From Desulfobacterales bacterium (GTDB lineage Bacteria > Desulfobacterota > Desulfobacteria > Desulfobacterales > C00003060), in contig JAUWXJ010000167.1 of NCBI GenBank assembly GCA_030616425.1, positions 1-5,057 on the forward strand: DNA of 5,057 nucleotides, written 5' to 3'. Numbering within the stretch: position 1 is the first letter of the stretch; the number at the start of each line of letters is the position of its first letter. The translations under genes were made by a program, and so were the position numbers. Positions 1 to 5,057 of the stretch are shown here, piece by piece. Under the pieces are notes generated by a model that searched no databases, had not been told where the DNA came from, and saw nothing but the letters and a program-made list of their open reading frames with translations.

Positions 1-200
1 AGGAAGAGCTTCGTCTTATGTATGTAGCGGCTACTCGTTCAAAAGAAAACCTCTACTTCACCTATCCGATCAACATACACGATCGGGGTACGGGGATGGT
101 CTTTTCGAGGCCCTCCAGATTCATTGAAGGTATTTCCGAAGAATTCCTCGAATCCTGGTCTTTAGTGAGCGAGAAAGAAGACAACAAAGACGAGTGGTAG
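1..200 (+). CDS. UvrD/PcrA-like SF1 DNA helicase, C-terminal fragment
   Basis: This is the 3' end of a gene that enters from the left edge; codons are in frame from base 3 and the stop is TAG at 198-200. The first visible residues, EELRLMYVAATRSKENL, match motif VI of UvrD/Rep/PcrA superfamily 1A helicases (family pattern EERRLxYVAxTRA). In that motif an arginine contacts the ATP gamma-phosphate and couples ATP hydrolysis to translocation along single-stranded DNA. The following segment contains PSRFIEGI, like the SRFLxEI segment that closes domain 2A in the family. The tail is short and acidic (EKEDNKDEW). The Met at base 18 lies inside motif VI, so it is not a start. UvrD, PcrA or another Rep-like helicase cannot be separated from this fragment. 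Family assignment is secure; exact identity is not. Confidence 0.85.
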   Translation, partial: EELRLMYVAATRSKENLYFTYPINIHDRGTGMVFSRPSRFIEGISEEFLESWSLVSEKEDNKDEW

Positions 201-209
201 GGTTAAGGT

Positions 210-1181
210 ATGATTCCTATTCGAGACACAATCCGGTCAGAGACCTATCCAGTCGTCAACAGTTCTATCATCGTCGTCAGCGTACTGGTTTTTCTGGTAG
301 AGTTGTCTCAAGGGCAAAGTCTCGATGGGTTCATCAAGATTTACGGACTTGTCCCTGCCCGATATTCTATCCCCCAGATTTCGGCTTACTTCACCACGGG
401 CCAGCAGTTCCTTTCTTTTCTGACGTTTATGTTTTTGCATGGTGGTTTTCTCCATCTGCTGGGCAATATGTGGTTCCTTTATATCTTTGGTGACAATGTG
501 GAGGATAGGCTTGGGCCCTTCCGCTATCTAGTTTTCTATCTGCTGTGCGGACTGGCCTCTGGAATCTCACATCTCGTGATTAACTGGCATTCTGTGATAC
601 CCACCATTGGTGCCAGCGGCGCCATTGCCGGTGTGATGGGTGCCTACTTCATCCTCTATCCCAGAGCAAAGGTCCTGACCTTGGTCCCTATCTTCATCTT
701 TTTCCAGTTCATCGAACTCCCCGCATTCCTTTTCTTGGGGATCTGGTTTCTCTTTCAGTTTCTGAGCGCTGCAGGGGCCTCTGCTCAGGCTGGAGGGATC
801 GCCTGGTGGGCCCATATCGGGGGATTCGTATTTGGCATTGTTTTTTTGAAACTCTTTGAGTTCCTCCCGGAGTCGGGTGCCAGCAGAAAGATCCGGAAGA
901 TGACCAGAAAACGGACCACCCCGCGCTTGCAGGTAATTCGTCCTGCCGGGCTTGGGACAGACCCTGACCTCTATGGCCTTGTTTCCATCACAGAGCGCGA
1001 GGCCCTTTTTGGGACACGCAAATTGATCAACATCCCGGAGGGTTTTAAGAAAAGGACGTTTTTCCTGACCATACCGCAGGGCGTGTCAGAGGGAAGCAAG
1101 CTTCGGCTGAAGGGGTTGGGGCGGCAGACACCAGAGGGTTTGCAAGGAGACCTTTACCTCAAGGTACAGATAAGGGGGTAG
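210..1181 (+). CDS. Rhomboid-family intramembrane serine protease with a DnaJ-C-like C-terminal domain
   Basis: This is a complete 323-residue membrane protein. The TAGGG at 198-202 lies 7 nt upstream of the ATG and overlaps the helicase stop, so the two genes are probably translationally coupled. Residues 1-220 form a six-helix rhomboid core. HGGFLHLLGN (77-86) supplies the oxyanion-hole His82/Asn86 pair (GlpG H150/N154), GASG (134-137) carries the nucleophile Ser136, and AHIGGFVFG (201-209) carries the general base His202. All catalytic residues are present, so an active protease cutting substrates within the membrane is expected. A basic linker follows (about 224-239, RKIRKMTRKR). Residues 251-321 then resemble DnaJ C-terminal domain II: DLYGLVSITEREALFG, IPQGVSEGSKLRLKGLG and GDLYLKVQI. 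There is no J domain (HPD) and no CxxCxGxG zinc finger. The role of this cytosolic tail is unknown; holding unfolded segments near the protease is an inference. Confidence 0.9.
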   Translation: MIPIRDTIRSETYPVVNSSIIVVSVLVFLVELSQGQSLDGFIKIYGLVPARYSIPQISAYFTTGQQFLSFLTFMFLHGGFLHLLGNMWFLYIFGDNVEDRLGPFRYLVFYLLCGLASGISHLVINWHSVIPTIGASGAIAGVMGAYFILYPRAKVLTLVPIFIFFQFIELPAFLFLGIWFLFQFLSAAGASAQAGGIAWWAHIGGFVFGIVFLKLFEFLPESGASRKIRKMTRKRTTPRLQVIRPAGLGTDPDLYGLVSITEREALFGTRKLINIPEGFKKRTFFLTIPQGVSEGSKLRLKGLGRQTPEGLQGDLYLKVQIRG

Positions 1182-1183
1182 AG

Positions 1184-1191
1184 CGCTTCAT
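1184..1191. repeat. Left target-site duplication (8 bp)
   Basis: CGCTTCAT sits immediately left of the inverted-repeat element and recurs exactly at 1407-1414 immediately right of it. An 8-bp direct repeat abutting both ends is what a transposase with 8-bp staggered cuts, such as IS66-family enzymes, leaves behind. It begins 3 nt after the rhomboid stop codon. Confidence 0.75.
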
Positions 1192-1406
1192 GTAACCGTT
1201 CACGGGGTGGCCATGCTTCTTTCCACTTCGATGTCTCCAACCCTTGTTTTTCCAGTGACTTAGCAATGGGGGCATTCCTTGCCCCCTCCGCATTCCACCT
1301 CCGTTTCACTTCGGTGGCTGCGGTCTCCCCCTTTGCTAAGTCACGGAAAAACTAAGAGTTTCCGCCAAGTCGTTCCAAAAAGCACGCCCACCCCGTGAAC
1401 GGTTAC
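1192..1406. mobile_element. IS66-like palindromic MITE, 215 bp, no coding content
   Basis: The ends are perfect 19-bp inverted repeats: GTAACCGTTCACGGGGTGG at 1192-1210 and its reverse complement at 1388-1406. An 8-bp direct repeat flanks both sides. Inside is a second long inverted repeat: 1246-1272 pairs with 1327-1352 (core GTGACTTAGCAA / TTGCTAAGTCAC) with one unpaired base and one mismatch, so nearly the whole element could fold into one long hairpin. Smaller stems lie at the centre: GGGGGCA-TTCCT-TGCCCCC (1268-1286) and a CCACC...GGTGG loop (about 1295-1317). No transposase or plausible ORF is present. IS66-family elements are known for ends starting GTAA and 8-bp duplications, so an IS66 transposase acting in trans is the best inference. 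It could also act as a transcription terminator or stabilising hairpin between the rhomboid and aldolase genes. Confidence 0.8.
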
Positions 1407-1414
1407 CGCTTCAT
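1407..1414. repeat. Right target-site duplication (8 bp)
   Basis: This is an exact second copy of CGCTTCAT, directly following the right terminal inverted repeat. Removing the element and one copy restores an almost perfect palindrome, GCGCTTCATGAAGGGC, as the pre-insertion site. That sequence may have been a small hairpin downstream of the rhomboid gene. Confidence 0.75.
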
Positions 1415-1465
1415 GAAGGGCTTGCCTCTTGAACCAGGAGGTGATATTCGCAATCGGGAACGCAA

Positions 1466-1517
1466 ATTGAATATTGAATATTGTTTTCAATCGTCAATCA
1501 TCAATCGTCAATCGTCA
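1466..1517. repeat. Two adjacent 7-bp tandem repeat tracts
   Basis: The first tract is ATTGAAT repeated 2.6 times (1466-1483). The second is TCAATCR repeated four times (1487-1514; TCAATCG, TCAATCA, TCAATCG, TCAATCG) followed by a partial TCA. The two tracts are partly complementary (ATTG against CAAT), giving a weak hairpin around the TTTT at 1484-1487. They lie just upstream of the aldolase ribosome binding site, within its likely 5' untranslated region. Heptanucleotide tandem repeats of this kind are known in intergenic DNA of some bacteria, for example the STRR sequences of cyanobacteria. Function here is unknown; slippage-driven length variation is possible. Confidence 0.7.
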
Positions 1518-1530
1518 TAAGGAGGGGTAG

Positions 1531-2955
1531 ATGAATCCAGCGAGATTGGAAAGTTTACTGGCCGAACTCGAAGGTTCGGTAACTGTGGCGGATGATGGAA
1601 GGGTATTGGTCGCGGATGAACAGAAGCTATGTGGTGTTTCCCTAGACACCCTGGCCAAGAAGGCAGCATTCGGGGATGCCGGGGAGCAATCTGCTGCAAG
1701 GTGGCTCCTTTGGGAGTTGGGACAGGTCTTGGGGATTTATCCGGCATCTATTCATGATCTCTACGTCGCCCGTGGACGGGGAGAAGTGCCTGTCAATTTT
1801 ACGGTTCCTGCTATCAATCTGCGCGCAATGGCCTATGATAGTGCCCGTGCTGTCTTTAAGGCGGCCCTTCCCCGCAGGGTAGGAGCCCTGATCTTTGAGA
1901 TTGCCCGTTCTGAGATCGGCTATACGGACCAGCGGCCGGCTGAATACTTCAGTATGGTCATGGCGGCTGCCATCAAGGAAGGGTATCGGGGGCCTCTTTT
2001 TGTCCAGGGAGACCACTTTCAGGTAAATGCCAAGAAGTTCAAGGCCGACCCGGAGACTGAGCTTCAGGCCGTGTTTGATCTGGCAAAGGAGTCGATCAGG
2101 GCCGGTTTCTATAATATTGATATCGATACTTCTACATTGGTAGATTTGAGTTATCCCACGGTGGATGAGCAGCAGCGAAAGAATTATGAGGTGTGTGCAA
2201 AGCTGACGACTTTTATCCGTGAGCAGGAACCCGAAGGGGTGACCGTGTCAGTGGGTGGAGAGATCGGCGAGATAGGCGAAAAGAACAGCGACGAGACCGA
2301 ATTGCGTGCCTTTATGGATGGTTACAATCGGAGTCTGCCCAAAGGGATGACCGGGCTTTCCAAGATCAGTATCCAGACCGGCACCGCGCATGGGGGAGTC
2401 CCTCTTGCGGACGGGACCCTTGCCCAGGTGAAGATAGATTTTAATGTAATCAAAGGATTGTCGAGGGTGGCCCGGGAGGCTTACGGCATGGCCGGTGCGG
2501 TGCAGCATGGTGCATCTACCCTGCCTGACGAGGCATTCAGCCAGTTCGTTCAGAACGAAGCCGCAGAGGTCCACCTGGCCACCGGGTTTCAGAACATGGT
2601 ATATGATCATGAGGCAATGCCAAGCGAGCTTCGCGAGCGGATTTACGAATATATCCGGACGACTCATGCAAATGAGCAAAAAGAGGGTCAGACAGAAGAA
2701 CAATTTATATATAAGACGCGCAAGAAGGGTCTGGGCCCGTTTAAAGCAGACCTCTGGGGCTTGGGAGAAGATGTCCGAAGTGCCATTCGCAACAGCCTGG
2801 AACAAAAATTTGGCTTCTTGTTTGATCAGCTCAATGTGGCAAACACCATGGAACTGGCCACTCGCTATGCACCGCATGTGGAGATCCACAAGGGCCTGGA
2901 AGATTATGGAGTGACAGCGGGCCGGGTGGAAGACACCTCGGAACTGGCTGACTGA
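1531..2955 (+). CDS. Class II (metal-dependent) fructose-bisphosphate aldolase family protein
   Basis: This is a 474-residue cytosolic enzyme. The start is fixed by a strong AAGGAGG at 1519-1525, 5 nt before the ATG. It matches the class II ketose-bisphosphate aldolase fold, which reversibly cleaves fructose-1,6-bisphosphate to dihydroxyacetone phosphate and glyceraldehyde-3-phosphate using a divalent metal. In order: substrate-barrel start VNFTVPAINLRAM (88-100); GDHFQVN (160-166) with the presumed catalytic Asp161 and metal ligand His162; NIDIDTSTL (195-203); GGEIGEIG (242-249) with acidic ligand Glu244; GTAHGG (284-289) with His287; and AVQHGAST (323-330) with His326. All key positions are filled, so activity is likely. 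It is longer than the E. coli FbaA type (~360 residues), with about 85 extra residues before the barrel and a long C-terminal helical region. The true sugar-bisphosphate substrate cannot be fixed from motifs. It probably shares a transcript with the DUF523 gene 30 bp downstream. Confidence 0.85.
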   Translation: MNPARLESLLAELEGSVTVADDGRVLVADEQKLCGVSLDTLAKKAAFGDAGEQSAARWLLWELGQVLGIYPASIHDLYVARGRGEVPVNFTVPAINLRAMAYDSARAVFKAALPRRVGALIFEIARSEIGYTDQRPAEYFSMVMAAAIKEGYRGPLFVQGDHFQVNAKKFKADPETELQAVFDLAKESIRAGFYNIDIDTSTLVDLSYPTVDEQQRKNYEVCAKLTTFIREQEPEGVTVSVGGEIGEIGEKNSDETELRAFMDGYNRSLPKGMTGLSKISIQTGTAHGGVPLADGTLAQVKIDFNVIKGLSRVAREAYGMAGAVQHGASTLPDEAFSQFVQNEAAEVHLATGFQNMVYDHEAMPSELRERIYEYIRTTHANEQKEGQTEEQFIYKTRKKGLGPFKADLWGLGEDVRSAIRNSLEQKFGFLFDQLNVANTMELATRYAPHVEIHKGLEDYGVTAGRVEDTSELAD

Positions 2956-2985
2956 TGAATCATTCGAAGTTCGAAAGATCAGATA

Positions 2986-3426
2986 ATGATTGCTGCAAGT
3001 GCCTGTCTTCTGGGATACTGTTGCCGCTATGATGGCAAAGCAAGCCCTAGTGAAGACTTGGTGAACCGAGCTGCCAAGGAAGCCATTTTCCCCATATGCC
3101 CGGAGGAACTCGGGGGCCTTCCGACCCCGAGAACTCCTTGTGATCTTCACGGTGGCAACGGATTTGATGTGCTGGAAGGTCGTGCCAGGGTTATGGACCG
3201 CAAAGGGAACGACGTGACCCAGGCCTTCCTGCGGGGCGCTTTTGCAGCCCTGAAACAGATTAGGGAAAACAAAATTCAATTCTGTTTTCTGAAGGATAAG
3301 AGCCCTTCATGAGGTGTTGGGGGCCGATCAGGGGATCGGAAATCTATTGGGGTAACAACAGCGCTCTTCATCCGGGAAGGGATCGAAGTAGAAGAGGTGA
3401 TACCAACAGCAGAGGACAAGGGTTGA
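2986..3426 (+). CDS. DUF523 (YbbK-like) protein, candidate selenoprotein with in-frame UGA at codon 109
   Basis: Reading through TGA 3310-3312 gives 146 residues, the usual DUF523 length; stopping there gives only 108. Family landmarks before the TGA are SACLLGYCCRYDG (5-17), ICPEELGGLPTPR (37-49), ARVMDRKGNDVT (67-78) and FLKDKSPS (101-108). The family continues SPSCG, so the TGA replaces its invariant-looking Cys, and the next codon is Gly. The same frame goes on through GVTTALFIREGIEVEEV, matching the family C-terminus, and stops at TGA 3424-3426. A SECIS-like hairpin follows the first TGA. I therefore infer selenocysteine at position 109. The function of DUF523 is not established; its conserved cysteines (here C7, C12, C13, C38) suggest redox or metal chemistry, and Sec at the fourth site would fit. 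The stretch between UGA and GVTTAL is about six residues shorter than usual and lacks the IYDGTFSG motif. A decayed gene is the alternative. The ribosome binding site is weak (GAAAGA near 2973); an in-frame stop at 2956 limits upstream starts. Confidence 0.75.
3324..3339 (+). promoter_or_regulatory. Candidate bacterial SECIS hairpin for UGA at 3310-3312
   Basis: CCGATC (3324-3329) pairs perfectly with GATCGG (3334-3339) around the loop AGGG. The loop begins after 17 nt of spacer from the UGA, inside the 16-37 nt range accepted for bacterial SECIS elements, and it has G at the second loop position as SelB recognition generally needs. As I recall it, the E. coli fdhF element has the same 17-nt spacing and a loop starting AGG. 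A weak lower stem is possible between TGTTG (3315-3319) and CAACA (3356-3360). The hairpin lies within the coding sequence, as bacterial SECIS elements do. Confidence 0.7.
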
Positions 3427-3565
3427 GGGCGGGTTTAAGGTCGTGCGTGAAACTCGAGACAAACACGAAAGGTTTGCATACTGCTGTTTAATGTGCTAAA
3501 GGCACGTACCTGTTTGCCCTGGGTGACGACTTTGAAAAAAAATTGATATAAGGGAGTGCGAAAAT

Positions 3566-3757
3566 ATGGCAAGAGTATGTGAAATATGCGGAAAAAAACC
3601 TATGACCGGTAGCAACGTGAGCCATGCCCACAATGTTACTAAGCGACGCTTTTATCCCAACTTGCAGCAGGTTCGTGCTGTGCGGAATGGCCGGGTCAAA
3701 CGAATCAGGGTTTGCACGCGGTGCCTGCGCTCAGGTCTAGTTGAAAAACTGGCCTAG
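3566..3757 (+). CDS. rpmB: 50S ribosomal protein L28 (bL28), zinc-ribbon form
   Basis: This is a complete 63-residue basic protein of the large ribosomal subunit. A good AAGGGAG (3550-3556) lies 9 nt before the ATG. The sequence shows the bL28 pattern: MARVCEICGKKPMTGSNVSH at the start, then HNVTKRRFYPNLQ (22-34) and the C-terminal RVCTRCLRSG (48-57). The CxxC pairs C5/C8 and C50/C53 form the zinc-binding C+ version of the protein; some genomes also carry a zinc-free paralogue used in zinc limitation. Length and composition are normal. It stands alone, without rpmG next to it, 139 bp after the DUF523 gene and converging with the Rel gene. I see no convincing promoter in that gap; a TATAAG at 3547-3552 overlaps the ribosome binding site and is not usable. 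Confidence 0.97.
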   Translation: MARVCEICGKKPMTGSNVSHAHNVTKRRFYPNLQQVRAVRNGRVKRIRVCTRCLRSGLVEKLA

Positions 3758-3766
3758 CGCGCGGCA

Positions 3767-5057
3767 TCAGGCGGCAAGGCGACTCACTTTTATAACGTGC
3801 TTGATCTTTTTGACCGAATTGATCACGTTCTCCAGATGGTCGGCGCCTGACACGGCTATCGTAAAATAACAATCCGCCCGCTTATCTGCCAGCGTCTTGA
3901 CCGAGGCATCTAGGATGTTTGCTTCACCCTCGCTTATGGCCGTAGTAATAATCGCCAAAAGGCCCATCCTGTCGTCACACAGCACATGAATCCTCACCGG
4001 GTATGACTCCTCAGTATCTGGCGCCCATTCCAATTCGATCCTCCGCTCAGGATCCATGTTTAAGGCATGAGGGCATATGGTGCGGTGAACTGTGATTCCC
4101 TGACCTCTGGTGATATATCCAACCACAGGGTCACCCGGTAAGGGATTGCAGCACTTAGCAAAACGAACCATTATGTCGTCCAGGCCTTTCACCAGTATGC
4201 CCGACTTTGCTTTTCTTCCGCGTATACGCTGTTTTAACCTGGTGACGATGGTCTCTTTTTCGTCTTTTAATTCAGTTTTTGGAAGTAAATATCGGGCTAC
4301 CTGTAGAGGAGTTACTTTACCGTATCCCACGCTGGCAATCAGGTCGTCTGCGGTCTTGTAACCAAGCTCATGGATTGCCTTTTCGAATTCACCTGATTTC
4401 AAACACTTATTCAAACTCACATTGTATTTGCGCAAGACCTTGTCGCACATCTCACGTCCCAGTGCCATGCTCTGTTTCCGCTCCCTTGCCTTGATGTGCT
4501 GGCGCACACGGGCCTTGGCCCTGGCTGTCTTGACAAAATTCAGCCAGTCCTTGCTGGGCTGGTGTTTGGGCGAAGTGATAATTTCGACCCTTTGGCCAGT
4601 CTTCAGTTCATATTTCAGTGGAACCATTCGACCGTCCACCTTGGCGCCTTTGCACTGGTGCCCCACCTCAGTATGGATGGCATAGGCAAAGTCTACAGGA
4701 GTCGCCTCTTTTGGAAGAGTCAACACGTCGCCCTGTGGTGTGAATACATACACCTCATCTGGAAAAAGTTCGATCCGGACAGTCTCCATAAATTCGTCAG
4801 GGTCCTTGAGATTTTTCTGTTCCTCTACCAGTTCCCTGAGCCAGGCAAATACAGCACTCGTCTTTTGATCAAAGTCGCTTTTTTCCTTATACTGCCAGTG
4901 GGCTGCAATGCCGTCCCTGGCTATATGATCCATCTCCTTGGTGCGGATCTGAATCTCCACCCGCTCCCCCAAAGGCCCGATCACCGTGGTGTGGAGGGAC
5001 TGGTACATGTTAGGCTTGGGGATACCAATGAAGTCCTTGAAACGTTTAGCTATAGGC
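3767..5057 (-). CDS. relA/spoT: RelA/SpoT-family (p)ppGpp synthetase/hydrolase, N-terminus beyond the window
   Basis: This minus-strand gene enters from the right edge (in frame from 5056) and stops at TGA 3769-3767; about 429 residues are visible. It makes and probably degrades the stringent-response alarmone (p)ppGpp. The first visible residues include RFKDFIGIPKPN, so the charge motif is RxKD, typical of bifunctional Rel/SpoT enzymes, not the ExDD of monofunctional RelA. Numbering from the Met at 5008, the synthetase ends with YQSLHTTVIGP (2-12) and EIQIRT (18-23). Next come the TGS domain (about 84-145, VYVFTPQGDVLTLPKEATPV), a helical region (150-265), the zinc-finger/conserved-cysteine domain (about 275-315, with C286, C287, H308, C312) and an ACT domain (about 338-413). 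The Met at 5008 is internal, since homologous sequence continues upstream of it. The hydrolase (HD) domain lies outside, so hydrolase activity is inferred only from RxKD. Confidence 0.95.
   Translation of the reverse strand, partial: PIAKRFKDFIGIPKPNMYQSLHTTVIGPLGERVEIQIRTKEMDHIARDGIAAHWQYKEKSDFDQKTSAVFAWLRELVEEQKNLKDPDEFMETVRIELFPDEVYVFTPQGDVLTLPKEATPVDFAYAIHTEVGHQCKGAKVDGRMVPLKYELKTGQRVEIITSPKHQPSKDWLNFVKTARAKARVRQHIKARERKQSMALGREMCDKVLRKYNVSLNKCLKSGEFEKAIHELGYKTADDLIASVGYGKVTPLQVARYLLPKTELKDEKETIVTRLKQRIRGRKAKSGILVKGLDDIMVRFAKCCNPLPGDPVVGYITRGQGITVHRTICPHALNMDPERRIELEWAPDTEESYPVRIHVLCDDRMGLLAIITTAISEGEANILDASVKTLADKRADCYFTIAVSGADHLENVINSVKKIKHVIKVSRLAA

Noticed and set aside
1466..1517. 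CRISPR-like repeat array
   Set aside because: The units are only 7 bp and directly contiguous, with no spacers and no cas genes nearby.
2248..3279. 343-codon minus-strand ORF
   Set aside because: It lies antisense to the aldolase and DUF523 genes, whose protein motifs are clear. Its translation shows no recognisable domain, so it is a coding shadow.
3301..3360. Frameshift or sequencing error as the reason for the DUF523 stop
   Set aside because: The family-like sequence after the stop (GVTTALFIREGIEVEEV) is in the same frame as that before it, so no net frame change is needed. A simple base substitution from TGC/TGT to TGA remains the only error model and does not explain the hairpin.
3309..3491. 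60-codon plus-strand ORF starting in the DUF523 gene
   Set aside because: It overlaps the read-through frame in a different phase, and its arginine-rich sequence resembles no family. The DUF523 match in the other frame explains this DNA.
3491..3507. Hairpin ATGTGC-TAAAG-GCACGT as a terminator after DUF523
   Set aside because: The stem is short with a wobble pair and is not followed by a T-run.
3523..3552. Possible rpmB promoter GTGACG - 18 nt - TATAAG
   Set aside because: The -10-like box overlaps the ribosome binding site, so a transcript from it would lack the site.

Overview
The window looks like chromosomal DNA from a Deltaproteobacteria/Desulfobacterota-type bacterium. This is inferred from the protein styles, the mixed GC content and a candidate selenoprotein; no taxonomic search was possible. 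Almost all of it is coding. It holds the end of one gene, four complete genes, one convergent gene that runs off the right edge, and one short non-coding mobile element.

Left part (1-1181): the last ~65 codons of a UvrD/PcrA-type SF1 helicase, followed 9 bp later by a rhomboid-family intramembrane serine protease. The rhomboid carries an unusual C-terminal extension that resembles the C-terminal substrate-binding domain of DnaJ.

Non-coding gap (1182-1530): most of it is a 215-bp palindromic element (1192-1406). It has perfect 19-bp terminal inverted repeats beginning GTAA and is flanked by an exact 8-bp direct repeat, which is the signature of a MITE mobilised by an IS66-like transposase. 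Between it and the next gene lies an AT-rich stretch of 7-bp tandem repeats (1466-1517), then a strong ribosome binding site.

Centre (1531-3426): a 474-residue class II fructose-bisphosphate aldolase family protein, then a DUF523 gene. The DUF523 frame meets a TGA at 3310 exactly where the family has the Cys of its SPSCG motif. The same frame then continues with family-like sequence to 3426. Immediately after the TGA is a perfect 6-bp hairpin with an AGGG loop, starting 17 nt after the UGA, as expected of a bacterial SECIS element. I read this as a selenocysteine-containing DUF523 protein, the most interesting item in the window. A conventional gene call would cut it to 108 residues.

Right part (3427-5057): a 139-bp gap with no gene, then rpmB (ribosomal protein bL28, zinc-ribbon form), which converges on the 3' end of a RelA/SpoT-family (p)ppGpp synthetase/hydrolase on the minus strand. 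Only 9 bp separate their stop codons. The Rel gene is visible from its RFKD motif to its ACT domain; its N-terminal part lies outside the window. Beyond the possible aldolase-DUF523 and helicase-rhomboid transcription units, the genes do not form one obvious pathway.
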